DNA of 64,000 bases from Chitinophagales bacterium (GCA_016786765.1 JAEUUZ010000003.1:62001-126000); one strand, 5' to 3'; counted from the stretch's first letter, positions 1 to 9,532 are shown. Notes: generated by a model from the letters alone, not told the origin. Numbers and translations are program-made.

Positions 1-1
1 C

Positions 2-2440
2 GGTAAATTTGCCATCATTCGCGGACTTTCCGATCGTTATAATATTGCACTCCTAAACAATGTTATGCTTCCCAGTACTGAGCCCGACAGAAAAGCTTTC
101 GCTTTCGATGTTTTCCCTTCTAACATTTTAGATAATATTATAATCATGAAAACTGGACAACCGAACCTTCCGAGTGAATGGGCCGGGGGGATAATTCAGC
201 TCAACACAAGAGACATTCAGGAAAAAAACTTCATCAATGTTAGCTATGGCATTGGTGTTAATGAAGGAACCACCTTCAAGGCTTTTGATGTATACGAGGG
301 AAGCAAAACTGATTTTCTTGGATTCGACAACAGCATGCGAAACTTACCGAGTAACTTCCCGGGTATTGTGGCATTAAACGATTTAAAAATTAAGGGAAAA
401 AACGACTCGCTTGTGTCTTTAGGTAAACAAATAAATAACAGCAGTTGGAAAGTGAACCAAAAAAAGATGGCTCGTCCTAATCAAAGCCTTCAACTTAGTG
501 GAGGGTTTGCTATCCGAAAGAAAGCCGTTCAATTTGGAGGTGTTTTTGCTTTATCGTATTCTAACGCGCTACAATACGCTGATGGAAAACGAACTCGCTT
601 TGAAAGTACAGGTGAATATTATTACGATTATAACGACCAACGCTATAACACTTCCGTTACCGCTGCTCTACTTGGTAATGTAGGCGTTGTAATTAAAAAC
701 AACCACAAAATTAGTTGGAAAAACATTTACACCATTAACAGCGATAATACGGTTTACGAACGAGAAGGAATCAGCATTTTTAGTGCAACAGAGCAACAAA
801 GAAAAAGCCTTGAGTTCATTAGTTCTAGAGTGCTTAACTCCAATCTTTCGGGAGAACATATGTTTTCTAAATATAAAATCAAACTTAAGTGGAACGGGGG
901 GCTTGTTTTGGTTAATAGAGATCAACCGAAAACAATGCGTTATAGTTACGAAAGATTCTACTCAAGCGCTGTTCCACTTGGGCCGAATACCTCAACCGAT
1001 CCCTTCATCTATCAAATTCAAAATGGCGGTAGCGACCCAAAGCTTAGCGCGCTCTTCTACAGTAAATTATCCGAAAAAGTATACAATGCGGGTGCCGATT
1101 TAACTATACCATTCAAACTGTTTAAGGAAAAGCAATCGGTTTCTTTCGGTTATAGTTTCCAACATCGTCAACGCGATTTTGAAGCAAGAAACTTATTCTT
1201 TGATTACACCAGCGCCAACTATGGAAGCGACCCTATCATTCAAGACCCGAACGTAGACCACATCATCAATCAAGCGAATTTTGAAAACGGGAAACTCACT
1301 TTAAATCAGGTAGCACTTCCTACCGATTTATATCAAGCAAAGTCTAACCTACATGCTGCCTACGTAATGCTCGAAAATGCTTTCGGTAGTCGTGTTAAAG
1401 CGGTTTGGGGATTTAGGTTCGAATCGTTTAGCCAATCGCTTACAGCACCAACAAAAATTGGATTTGAAGTAATTCCTCACGATCCTGAACCGCCTACTAT
1501 TCAAACCAAACTAGAAGATAGTACATACGTTAAACAATACTTTAGTGGAGCATATACTTCCGATTCATTAGGGAAAGTGAAGACTGTTTTTCCCCTACTC
1601 CCTTCGGTTAACCTCATCTTTAAGTTAAACGAAAACATGAATCTACGTGCATCCTACAGTCAAAGTATGAGTCGTCCGGAATTTAGAGAAACGTCTCCCT
1701 TTGCCTACTACGATTTTCTTCGCGATGTTAACTTAACCGGAAATGTTGCGCTTCAACAAACCTTTATTCATAATGCCGATTTAAGATATGAGTGGTTTTT
1801 GGGGAAAGGACAAAGCTTTAATGTGAGCGCATTCTACAAAAACTTTACAAACACCATTGAGCTTACATCTATGGCTGCAGGTGGTGTTCCGCAATTTCAA
1901 TATAGTAATTCAGGAAAAGCTTTTCTTGTTGGAGCAGAATTAGAAGTGCGCAAAAACTTTGGCTTTATTTCGAAGCAAATGGAAGACCTCGTTTTTGTGG
2001 CAAACATGAGCTACATCTACAGTCGTGTTAACTTAACATCGGTAAAAAACAATAGTAGTGACGAGCTAATAAGACCTATGCAAGGCCAAAGTCCTTACAT
2101 TATTAACCTTGGACTAAACTACGCGCATCCTAAATGGGGTACCGGTGCATCGATTTTGTATAACCAAACCGGACATCGATTATATGCCACAGGCGAAGTT
2201 GGGAACCCAGCATGGTACGAGCACTGGAGACCATTATTAGACTTTCAAATCAGCCAAAAATTTTGGAAAAACCGAGGCTTAATTCGCTTTACAATTAGCG
2301 ACCTCATCGCACAAAAAACCGTTTTCTATCAAAATGCCGATCTTGGGAAAGAGCGTCAATATCAAAAAGCTAAAGACAAGGTTGTGCTTAGCCAATCTAA
2401 CTTCAGAAATTACACCCTCCAGCTTTCATTTACATTTTAG
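2..2440 (+). CDS. TonB-dependent outer-membrane receptor, 5' end cut off by the window edge
   Basis: Outer-membrane importer energised through TonB/ExbBD; the substrate is not evident. The frame is already open at base 2, so the ATG at 65 is internal and the true start lies outside the window. The first visible residues carry the plug-domain signature (RGLSDRYN, then LPSTEPDRKAF and DVFPSNILDN), followed by about 750 residues of alternating aromatic/polar strands typical of a beta-barrel, ending in a C-terminal Phe (LSFTF). The signal peptide and the N-terminal carboxypeptidase-like domain usual in Bacteroidota receptors are missing only because of truncation. It is followed 100 bp downstream by an exported beta-helix protein on the same strand, a pairing often seen with receptors of this type. 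Family assignment is secure, ligand unknown. Confidence 0.93.
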   Translation, partial: GKFAIIRGLSDRYNIALLNNVMLPSTEPDRKAFAFDVFPSNILDNIIIMKTGQPNLPSEWAGGIIQLNTRDIQEKNFINVSYGIGVNEGTTFKAFDVYEGSKTDFLGFDNSMRNLPSNFPGIVALNDLKIKGKNDSLVSLGKQINNSSWKVNQKKMARPNQSLQLSGGFAIRKKAVQFGGVFALSYSNALQYADGKRTRFESTGEYYYDYNDQRYNTSVTAALLGNVGVVIKNNHKISWKNIYTINSDNTVYEREGISIFSATEQQRKSLEFISSRVLNSNLSGEHMFSKYKIKLKWNGGLVLVNRDQPKTMRYSYERFYSSAVPLGPNTSTDPFIYQIQNGGSDPKLSALFYSKLSEKVYNAGADLTIPFKLFKEKQSVSFGYSFQHRQRDFEARNLFFDYTSANYGSDPIIQDPNVDHIINQANFENGKLTLNQVALPTDLYQAKSNLHAAYVMLENAFGSRVKAVWGFRFESFSQSLTAPTKIGFEVIPHDPEPPTIQTKLEDSTYVKQYFSGAYTSDSLGKVKTVFPLLPSVNLIFKLNENMNLRASYSQSMSRPEFRETSPFAYYDFLRDVNLTGNVALQQTFIHNADLRYEWFLGKGQSFNVSAFYKNFTNTIELTSMAAGGVPQFQYSNSGKAFLVGAELEVRKNFGFISKQMEDLVFVANMSYIYSRVNLTSVKNNSSDELIRPMQGQSPYIINLGLNYAHPKWGTGASILYNQTGHRLYATGEVGNPAWYEHWRPLLDFQISQKFWKNRGLIRFTISDLIAQKTVFYQNADLGKERQYQKAKDKVVLSQSNFRNYTLQLSFTF

Positions 2441-2540
2441 TCGGTTTACACGGAAAAAGACAATAAAGGAAACAATTATTTAACGGTAGCAAAACCTAGT
2501 GTTTATGCTACCGTTGCATTTTTGTAGAAACAAATTAAAC

Positions 2541-4160
2541 ATGAAAATGAAATCTCTACAAAACACATTAGCTGCATTAATTGTGCTAATCTCCACAAGC
2601 ACATTTGCTGCTACCATTAGTGTTACGTCTGCAATTACTGCGAACACGAATTGGACCAACAATAATCTTTACGTCCTTTATGGAGATATCGTAATTAAAT
2701 CTGGCGCTACATTAACCATTGATCCTGGAACAATAATTAAAGGCGATAAAACCACCGGAGGAAGAATTGTTGTAGCCATGGGAGGAAAAATTAATGCACA
2801 AGGAACCGCATCACAACCTATTGTGTTTACGTCAAATCAACCTGCGGGTCAAAGACAGCGTGGCGATTGGTCCGGAATTGCGATATGCGGAAAAGCACCG
2901 GTTAACTTTAAAGATGCTAACGGAAATGCAATTCAAGGTAGATTGGAGTGTGGTCAAACAACCGACTACGATTTTGGTGGAACCGACCCGGCCGATAACT
3001 CAGGCGTATTAAGCTATGTGCGTATTGAGTATGCTGGTTTTGTGTGTGGATCTAACAGCGAGCTTAACTCGCTTACTATGGGCGGTGTAGGCGCTGGCAC
3101 TAAAATAGATCACGTTATGGTGAGCTACGGTCAAGACGATGGCTTTGAGTGGTTTGGTGGAACAGTAAATGCTTCACACCTTATTTCGTTTGCTTCGCGT
3201 GATGACGATTTTGATACAGATAACGGGTTCAGCGGTAAAGTGCAGTTTGGTTTAGTGGTAAGAATTGACACCATTGCCGATCAAGGCGATATATCAAACG
3301 CATTCGAATCAGATAATGATGCGAATAGCACGTACAATAATCCGGCAACAAAAGCTGTGTTTTCAAACATTACTGTTGTTGGTCCGGCACAAACCACCAC
3401 CTCTACAATTGATGCTAAATACGGTTGGGGTGCAAGAATTAGAAGAAACAGTTCTCTTTCCATTTTTAACTCTCTTTTCTTAGGTTATAAAAGAGGTTTA
3501 AGAATTGAAGGGGTTGGTTCACAAAACAAAGCATTGACCGATTCGTTAGAATTTAAATACAACATCATTGAAGGCAGTAAAGAACAAGCTTGGGAATCAA
3601 GTTTTGATTCTTCATACCTTGCCAATGCAACTACTTACAACACCGTTTATGGAGGCAATGCTAATGCTACACTTAAATTAGTAAACCCATTCAATAGAAC
3701 GAATCCGGATTTTAGACTTGAAGCTACCTCTCCGGCTTTAACGGGTGCGAATTTTACCAACACCAAACTAGCTGGTCTTCCTACAGTAAATTACAAAGGT
3801 GCTTTTGGTGGTACGGATGATTGGACCGCTGGTTGGGCGAGCTTCAATCCGCAAGCAATTCTATACACAGCTCCAACTGCTATAGACGAGGTAGTTAACC
3901 TTTCTAACACAGTGCTTGTTCCAAATCCTAACCAAGGAAAAGCGGCATTACTTGTTGACTTGAAAGAAAACGCAATGTTAGCTGTCGAATTGTACGACAT
4001 TGCCGGAAGACGTGTTGCCTCAATCGCAAATGGCGAATTTAATAGCGGTATTCAATCGTTAAACATCGATTTATCTGCTGTGAATAATGGCGTTTACTTT
4101 GTTAGCGTTATTATTGAAAATGCAGGTACCACCACGCTTAAAATGGTTGTCAATAAATAA
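2541..4160 (+). CDS. Secreted beta-helix-like protein with type IX secretion C-terminal sorting domain
   Basis: Predicted cell-surface or secreted protein of 539 aa with no recognisable catalytic motif. I chose the ATG at 2541 because it starts a clean signal peptide (Lys-rich start, hydrophobic core, STSTFA cleavage); an ATG at 2499 would only add an uncharged non-signal stretch. The body (about residues 25-450) is rich in Gly, Asn, Thr and short repeated strands (GTIIKGDKTTGG, GGKINAQG), as in parallel beta-helix proteins. Residues of about 460-539 form a type A T9SS sorting domain: VPNPNQGKA, LYDIAGRRV, NGVYFVSVI and a Lys-rich end. It lies directly after the TonB receptor, and a strong terminator follows, so the two may be expressed together and act at the same surface. 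Confidence 0.85.
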   Translation: MKMKSLQNTLAALIVLISTSTFAATISVTSAITANTNWTNNNLYVLYGDIVIKSGATLTIDPGTIIKGDKTTGGRIVVAMGGKINAQGTASQPIVFTSNQPAGQRQRGDWSGIAICGKAPVNFKDANGNAIQGRLECGQTTDYDFGGTDPADNSGVLSYVRIEYAGFVCGSNSELNSLTMGGVGAGTKIDHVMVSYGQDDGFEWFGGTVNASHLISFASRDDDFDTDNGFSGKVQFGLVVRIDTIADQGDISNAFESDNDANSTYNNPATKAVFSNITVVGPAQTTTSTIDAKYGWGARIRRNSSLSIFNSLFLGYKRGLRIEGVGSQNKALTDSLEFKYNIIEGSKEQAWESSFDSSYLANATTYNTVYGGNANATLKLVNPFNRTNPDFRLEATSPALTGANFTNTKLAGLPTVNYKGAFGGTDDWTAGWASFNPQAILYTAPTAIDEVVNLSNTVLVPNPNQGKAALLVDLKENAMLAVELYDIAGRRVASIANGEFNSGIQSLNIDLSAVNNGVYFVSVIIENAGTTTLKMVVNK

Positions 4161-4197
4161 TTACATTTTTTGTTGGCGTACAGTCATCGAAAAAAAC

Positions 4198-4231
4198 GAA
4201 AGCTCTCGCCCGTAAGGGTGGGAGCTTTTTT
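4198..4231 (+). terminator. Rho-independent terminator after the beta-helix protein gene
   Basis: GC-rich hairpin with arms AAAGCTCtCgCCC and GGGtGgGAGCTTT, loop GTAA, followed by a run of six T. It ends the receptor/beta-helix unit 38 bp after its stop codon. Confidence 0.85.
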
Positions 4232-4277
4232 GTACAATACAATATCCAAATCGTTGATATCAATTTGCAGGTTCTAC

Positions 4278-4307
4278 TTTGTATAAAGCCTTCATATTAT
4301 ATATTTG
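4278..4307 (+). promoter_or_regulatory. Bacteroidota-type promoter (TTTG-N18-TATATTTG)
   Basis: TTTG at 4278-4281 and a perfect TAnnTTTG box (TATATTTG) at 4300-4307, 18 bp apart, as expected for the primary sigma factor of this phylum. The last G is only six bases before the GTG at 4314, so the transcript of the downstream hydrolase may be leaderless. Confidence 0.7.
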
Positions 4308-4313
4308 CCCGAA

Positions 4314-5492
4314 GTGAGAGGGCGATTCAAATATTTTTTGTTGTTAAGTTTTGCTGTTTGTTATTCGTTTCAATGTCAGAACAATAACAATACTTCTGCT
4401 GCTCCGGTAGCGAAATCAACTTTTGTTGGGCATTCCGATTCCCTCAAGGTAGTGTACTCCAACCTCTTTTATAAACTCGATACTTTTTTCAAAAACAAAT
4501 ATCGTTTGGGCGGTTTCAATGGCGCTGTAATTGTGGCGAAAGGCGATCGCATTTACTATCAAACGGCCCTTGGTTACGAAAACTACCAAACGAAAGACAC
4601 CCTAACAACTGCTTCGTCTTTTCAAATCGCATCGGTGTCTAAAACCTTTACAGCCACCGCCATTCTGTATTTGGTGGAACACGGCAAATTGAAAATTGAC
4701 GATACCATCGGCACATTTATTCCCAATTTCCCGTACCGAAACATTCGCATCAAAGATTTGCTTTCGCACCGCAGCGGGTTGCCGAATTACTTGCATTTTG
4801 GTGAAGTGCTGTGGAAAGATAAAAGCCTTTACATGACAAACGATGCGCTGATTGAACTATTGAAGAAATTCCCGCGTATGGAAGGCTCTTATCTCCCGAA
4901 CAAGCGCTTCGAATACTGCAACACAAATTATGCTGTATTGGCCACTATTGTTGAAAAGGTTTCCGGCAAACGCTTTCCGGCTTTTATGAAAGAAACGTTT
5001 TTCGATCCACTAGGCATGACGAACTCTTGGATTAATGATGTAACCGATACTACGCACAGAAAAATTGCGATTAGCTATAATTCGCGTTGGATACCGCAAA
5101 AAGACGACCCCTATGATGGCGTATATGGCGATAAAGGGGTATATTCCAGTACATCCGACATGTTAAAATGGAACCTTGCCTTTTACCAAGGCAAACTCAT
5201 TAGCAACGAATTGCAGAAAGAAGCCTATTCACCCCGCAGTTTCGAACGTCCGGGTGTGCGCAACTACGGCTACGGCTGGCGTTTGATGAAACAGCCGAAC
5301 AACGAATACCTTGTTTACCACAATGGTTGGTGGCATGGAAATAACACCGTTTTCTATCGCTATGTGCCTGATACGTTTGCGCTCATCATTCTGTCAAATC
5401 GCTATAACCGTGGCGTTTACAACGTGCAGCCAATCTTCGACCTTATCAATGGAACAAGCTCTGCGGGAGGAAATATGAATGGTGAGGAGTAA
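4314..5492 (+). CDS. Serine hydrolase, class C beta-lactamase / penicillin-binding-protein-like family
   Basis: Exported serine hydrolase (about 392 aa) of the beta-lactamase/DD-peptidase fold; members act as peptidases, esterases or beta-lactamases and the substrate cannot be read from sequence. The three active-site motifs are present: SVSK (SxxK, about residues 107-110), YCN (Y-x-N, about 201-203) and HNG (about 336-338, replacing KTG as in many esterase-type members). A hydrophobic N-terminus ending SFQCQ suggests export, possibly as a lipoprotein, though the lipobox is not canonical. The TTG at 4305 lies inside the -7 promoter box, so GTG 4314 is the more credible start. It converges on the pirin gene with four bases between them. 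Confidence 0.85.
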   Translation: MRGRFKYFLLLSFAVCYSFQCQNNNNTSAAPVAKSTFVGHSDSLKVVYSNLFYKLDTFFKNKYRLGGFNGAVIVAKGDRIYYQTALGYENYQTKDTLTTASSFQIASVSKTFTATAILYLVEHGKLKIDDTIGTFIPNFPYRNIRIKDLLSHRSGLPNYLHFGEVLWKDKSLYMTNDALIELLKKFPRMEGSYLPNKRFEYCNTNYAVLATIVEKVSGKRFPAFMKETFFDPLGMTNSWINDVTDTTHRKIAISYNSRWIPQKDDPYDGVYGDKGVYSSTSDMLKWNLAFYQGKLISNELQKEAYSPRSFERPGVRNYGYGWRLMKQPNNEYLVYHNGWWHGNNTVFYRYVPDTFALIILSNRYNRGVYNVQPIFDLINGTSSAGGNMNGEE

Positions 5493-5496
5493 TTTC

Positions 5497-6204
5497 TCAC
5501 AATCCCATCGGCAATTCCATTAACAACACTTGAGCATCCGAAATCGCTTTTATTGTAACTTCATTTACATTGTTAATGCCAATACCATCTCGTTTAGACA
5601 GTGTTTCTCCTCCCACTTCAATACTGCCATCAATCACAAAAAGGTATACTCCATTGCTTGCCTTGTTTAGGTTATACGTTGTGGTATTTTCTTTTGAAAA
5701 ATCGCCCAGCGAAAACCACGTATCTTGATGGACCCACAATCCGCTTTTGTCGGGCGAAACAATGGTTTGCCATTGGTTCTGGCGGTCGGCTGCATCGAAG
5801 CGTTTTTGCATGTACCGAGGTTCCACGTTCTTCGCATTGGGCATTACCCAAATTTGAAGCAAACTTACCGGATGTTCGCTGCTGGCATTATGCTCGGAAT
5901 GATAAACACCGGTACCGGCACTCATCACTTGCACTTCGTTTTTTTCGATTACGCCTTCATTGCCCATACTGTCTCTATGGCGTAGCGCACCTTCCAAGGG
6001 AATGGTAATAATTTCCATGTTGTCGTGAGGATGCATCCCAAAACCCATTGTTGGCGCAACCCAATCATCATTCAGCACCCGCAAAACACCAAAATGTACT
6101 CGACTTGGATCGTAATAATTCGCAAAAGAAAAAGTGTGATTTGCCTTCAACCAACCATGATCGGCCGCGCCTCTAGATTCCGCTTTGTGTATAACCATTT
6201 TCAT
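5497..6204 (-). CDS. Pirin family protein (YhhW-like, cupin)
   Basis: Bicupin pirin of 235 aa, cytoplasmic. Family members bind iron and some have quercetin 2,3-dioxygenase activity or act as redox sensors; which applies here is unknown. The conserved N-terminal cupin signature is intact: ADHGWLKANHTFSFANYYDP, then GMHPHDNMEIITIPLEG, which supplies the metal-binding His/His/Glu, and a further metal-site His in TGVYHSEHNAS. The start was set at ATG 6204 (MKMVIHKAESRG); a TTG at 6222 lies in the -7 promoter box TAATTTTG (6220-6227), giving a leader of only about ten bases. The gene is monocistronic. Confidence 0.9.
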   Translation of the reverse strand: MKMVIHKAESRGAADHGWLKANHTFSFANYYDPSRVHFGVLRVLNDDWVAPTMGFGMHPHDNMEIITIPLEGALRHRDSMGNEGVIEKNEVQVMSAGTGVYHSEHNASSEHPVSLLQIWVMPNAKNVEPRYMQKRFDAADRQNQWQTIVSPDKSGLWVHQDTWFSLGDFSKENTTTYNLNKASNGVYLFVIDGSIEVGGETLSKRDGIGINNVNEVTIKAISDAQVLLMELPMGL

Positions 6205-6321
6205 ATCCCTATTTTGATGCAAAATTAAACCTTAAATCGGGCTTATAATCTTCGTTATGTTTTCTTAAGACTTCGAAAAGATTATATCTTCGCACCCATT
6301 TTAAAATTCACTTCAGATTTT

Positions 6322-7521
6322 ATGAAAATGTTTTTTACCGCATTGTGTTTTATTGGTTTGATGGGCTGCACAGGCAACTCCACAAAACAAGCCGAAGCAA
6401 CAACCCCGTCTAACGATACTGCAACTGTTCAAAGCCAAGAGCCGAAAGCTGTTGTGAACAGCAACAACAGCTATCAAAATACTGCGCTTTACCTTGCCGG
6501 TTTGGCAAAAACAGTAGAAGCCAATGTTCCTGCAGCGTTAACGGATAATAATGCCTATAAACTATTCTCCGATACCATGAACATCGGTTTCTCGAACATG
6601 GAAAAAAATCGTTTCGTGAAAATGCGCGAATGGGCAAAAACAGAATTGGCGCCAGAATTAGCGAGTCCTAAAACGGTGTTCTATCCGTTTAGCGGACCCG
6701 ATATTCTCCACTGCGTTCAGTTCTATCCTGATGCCGACCAATACATCATGATTGCCTTAGAGAAGTACGGTTCGTTGCCAAACTTACAGAAAATGGATAG
6801 CGCAAAAGCAGGCTATTACTTGTCATCTGTAACCAAATCATTGGAAGATATTTTCGGCAAAAGCTATTTCATTACACGTAAAATGTTGAAAGACGTTAGC
6901 AATTCCGTGAATGGTGTAGTGCCTTTAGTATCCGTATTTCTTGTGCGCACAGGATTTGAAATTAAAGACATTCAGTACAAACACTTAAACGATGACGGAA
7001 CGTTCACTGCTATTGTTGCCGATGCTTGTGGCAAACAAACGAACGATTTAGTTGAAATCTATTTCACGAAACCGGGTTCCGATAAAATGCGCAAGATTGT
7101 TTATTTCAAAACCAACCTTTGCGATGAGCCCTATGGAGGAATGCCTAGCTTTACCGAAAACAAAGCGTTGCAGAATTATTTGAACAAAATGCCGGAGTGT
7201 TATACGTATGTAAAATCGGCTTCATACCTCATGAACTACGGAACATTCAGCATTATTCGCAATATCTGTTTAGCAAAAAGCAAGTCGATTTTACAAGACG
7301 ACACAGGTATCGCTTTCCGTTATGTTGATAAAAGCAAATGGAACTACAAACTTTACGGTTCATACATTAAGCCTGTTGATGATTTCTCGGGGGTTTGGCA
7401 AGATGATTTAAGTGCTACCTACAAGAAAGACTCCGTCAATGTGAAAAAATTGGCGTTCTCTTTGGGTTACCATTGGGGCAATCAAGCAGGTCAAAACTTG
7501 ATGAAGTTCGAGCGCAAATAA
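6322..7521 (+). CDS. Predicted lipoprotein of unknown function (399 aa)
   Basis: I do not recognise this family. The N-terminus is a lipoprotein signal peptide with lipobox LMGC (Cys at residue 16), so the protein is probably anchored to a membrane on the periplasmic side or at the surface. A Thr/Ser/Asn-rich linker (about 20-50) is followed by a soluble domain with the motif FYPFSGPDILH (about residue 120) and several Cys and aromatic residues; no catalytic motif is evident. A promoter-like TATCTTCG lies at 6285-6292. The next gene, also a lipoprotein, follows by 87 bp on the same strand and could be co-transcribed. Confidence 0.7.
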   Translation: MKMFFTALCFIGLMGCTGNSTKQAEATTPSNDTATVQSQEPKAVVNSNNSYQNTALYLAGLAKTVEANVPAALTDNNAYKLFSDTMNIGFSNMEKNRFVKMREWAKTELAPELASPKTVFYPFSGPDILHCVQFYPDADQYIMIALEKYGSLPNLQKMDSAKAGYYLSSVTKSLEDIFGKSYFITRKMLKDVSNSVNGVVPLVSVFLVRTGFEIKDIQYKHLNDDGTFTAIVADACGKQTNDLVEIYFTKPGSDKMRKIVYFKTNLCDEPYGGMPSFTENKALQNYLNKMPECYTYVKSASYLMNYGTFSIIRNICLAKSKSILQDDTGIAFRYVDKSKWNYKLYGSYIKPVDDFSGVWQDDLSATYKKDSVNVKKLAFSLGYHWGNQAGQNLMKFERK

Positions 7522-7608
7522 GCTTTTCGGCATCCTGTTAAACTTTTTTACCATTTGATGGTCTAAAATGGCATTACAATTGTCTTAGTTCTGAAATAAA
7601 TATACGCC

Positions 7609-8136
7609 ATGAAGAATTTACTGCTGCTACTCTGTTTTGCAACACTATTGTCGTCTTGCAAAAATTTAGTGCCTTATACCGATGCGATTCGCCAACGCCA
7701 CAATTGGAGCGAACAAGAGTTGAAACAAATTCAATTCTATACCTCCGATCCTATTGTGTTGCAACGCAAAATTACAGAGGGCGGCACAGAGATTATCTCC
7801 GGAAAAATTAAAATGGTGAACGGAGAAAAAGTGGAAGAAATCATCATCAAAGAAAGAACTCCGGGTCTTTTAGTACGTGAAGCAAGTGGTAAGTTCAGCA
7901 TAAGTTTTGAAAAGAGCGATGATTATTTTGTCAACTTCGGACAAAACCCGAATATGCAGGGCCGCTATTCTATTGCCTTTTCAGGTTTGAAAAACAAAGT
8001 GGGCAGAATTAACTACAACGGTAAAGAATATTACACGGCCCCGGAAAGCGTAGAAGCTATTCTATTGGTAGATCTTCGTAAAATAGATAAAAGCGAAGTA
8101 AATCAACGTGTAGCAAGCGGTAGAAAAATAAAGTGA
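7609..8136 (+). CDS. Small predicted lipoprotein of unknown function (175 aa)
   Basis: Family not recognised. The signal peptide is followed by a lipobox LLSSC (Cys at residue 17), which predicts a lipid-anchored envelope protein. The mature part begins with VPYTDAIRQRHNWSEQEL and continues as alternating beta-rich segments (TEIISGKIKMVNG, PGLLVREASGKFSISFE). It is flanked upstream by another lipoprotein and downstream, 19 bp away, by an EamA exporter, all on the plus strand. Confidence 0.65.
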   Translation: MKNLLLLLCFATLLSSCKNLVPYTDAIRQRHNWSEQELKQIQFYTSDPIVLQRKITEGGTEIISGKIKMVNGEKVEEIIIKERTPGLLVREASGKFSISFEKSDDYFVNFGQNPNMQGRYSIAFSGLKNKVGRINYNGKEYYTAPESVEAILLVDLRKIDKSEVNQRVASGRKIK

Positions 8137-8155
8137 TTTTGGCTACCTTGGCGGC

Positions 8156-9034
8156 ATGAATAAAGCCTCCAACCAAAACATAACCAATTGGCTACTACTG
8201 CTTTCGCTTACGCTGATTTGGGGAAGCTCTTACATCTTAATTAAGAAAGGCTTGGTGGCTTTTGCTCCTATAGAGTTGGGGGTACTGCGACTTTCGTTAT
8301 CGTTTTTGGCCACCTCCCCGTTTTTGTATTCGGCACTAAAAGATAAAAGTCCGAAAAACTATTGGCGAATACTTACAGTAGGCTTGCTCGGTACCGGTAT
8401 TCCGGTTTTCTTATTTGCCTTTTCCACCACTAAAATCAGCAGCTCCGTAAATGGTATCATCAACTCGCTATCGCCTTTGTTTACTGTAATTACAGGTGCA
8501 GTGTTTTTCCAATTGAGCATTCAAAAACAAAAGATTTATGGCGTACTGATTGGCTTGGTTGGTGCAATGGTATTGGTGATTGGCCGGTACGGATTTAATT
8601 TCAATTTATCGGCATATGCATTACTTTCTGTTGCCGCTACCTTTTGTTATGGCACCAACTCTAACTTTGTAAAACAATATTTTCCGCAAGCAAATGCCTT
8701 ACACATCACCGCTATTGCGATGGCGATGATGGGTATACCGGCCACTTTTGTGTTGTTTGGCATTGGCGTTCCTACTAAAATCATCACCCATCCCGAAGCG
8801 GTTAAGTCGCTGCTGGGCGTTGTTTTCCTTGCTGTATTCGGAACAGTAATTGCCTGGATGATTTTTTACAAACTAGTGCAACGCACCGATGCGTTGTTCG
8901 CTGCTTCTGTTACCTATTTAATTCCCATTGTAGCGCTTACCTTCGGGTTGATAGATGGCGAAGGCTTTTCAGGCATACAAGTGCTGGGAATGGCGCTCAT
9001 TCTCTTGGGCGTATATTTTGTGAGTAGGAAATAG
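8156..9034 (+). CDS. EamA/DMT-family transporter
   Basis: Inner-membrane exporter of the drug/metabolite transporter superfamily with ten predicted transmembrane segments in two EamA repeats (292 aa). The signature LTLIWGSSYILIKKGL at the N-terminus and a second repeat beginning around residue 150 (LSVAATFCYGTNSNFVK) support this. Such proteins export amino acids, nucleosides or other metabolites; specificity is not deducible. The start ATG lies 19 bp after the preceding lipoprotein gene. It converges on rnpA with 6 bp between stop codons. Confidence 0.88.
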   Translation: MNKASNQNITNWLLLLSLTLIWGSSYILIKKGLVAFAPIELGVLRLSLSFLATSPFLYSALKDKSPKNYWRILTVGLLGTGIPVFLFAFSTTKISSSVNGIINSLSPLFTVITGAVFFQLSIQKQKIYGVLIGLVGAMVLVIGRYGFNFNLSAYALLSVAATFCYGTNSNFVKQYFPQANALHITAIAMAMMGIPATFVLFGIGVPTKIITHPEAVKSLLGVVFLAVFGTVIAWMIFYKLVQRTDALFAASVTYLIPIVALTFGLIDGEGFSGIQVLGMALILLGVYFVSRK

Positions 9035-9040
9035 GAGCCT

Positions 9041-9532
9041 TTACTTTTGCTGAAGGACGCGCAACAAACGCTCCATCGTCCCTTCCATTTCTTGATAGAC
9101 CTGTGTATAGTCCAAGAGTTCTTTGTGCTTGTACACCCAACTTAAAGCCATTTGCTTTTGTTGAGCAACAAGTTCTTCGTAGAGTTTAATTTTTTGTTTG
9201 CGATAGCTTTCGCGCATCAAGCGTTTAGCTCGGTTGCGATCTACAGCATGTTTGAATTTTTTTTTGGAGGCCGAAAACATGGCCTGTGCCGGAAAATGCG
9301 TGTTCAACGCTATGGGCAAATAAACAAGGGTAAGGCAATTGCTATGAATGACCTTACCCTCTTTAAAAAGTTGTTCTATTATTTTTTCCCGCTTGAGTCG
9401 CTCTTGGCTACCAAACGTTGCTTTATTCCCGAAATAACAGGAATAAACAGGATTACTTAAGTCGTTTTTCGTCAGAAACGGTAAGTTTCTTACGTCCTCG
9501 TGCTCTTCTTCTGGTAAGTACTTTTCTTCCAT
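9041..9532 (-). CDS. rnpA: Ribonuclease P protein component
   Basis: Protein subunit of RNase P, which binds the RNase P RNA and the 5' leader during tRNA maturation. The core runs from about residue 40 ([18 protein letters not shown]) and includes the RNR signature [16 protein letters not shown]; the core itself is normal in length at about 120 aa. The only ATG in frame (9532) lies inside rpmH, read in another frame; between the rpmH stop (9453) and the RnpA core there is no ATG, GTG or TTG. Either translation starts inside rpmH and adds about 37 residues, or a non-standard start (for example CTG at 9475) is used. The family call is secure, the start is not. Confidence 0.9.
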   Translation of the reverse strand: MEEKYLPEEEHEDVRNLPFLTKNDLSNPVYSCYFGNKATFGSQERLKREKIIEQLFKEGKVIHSNCLTLVYLPIALNTHFPAQAMFSASKKKFKHAVDRNRAKRLMRESYRKQKIKLYEELVAQQKQMALSWVYKHKELLDYTQVYQEMEGTMERLLRVLQQK

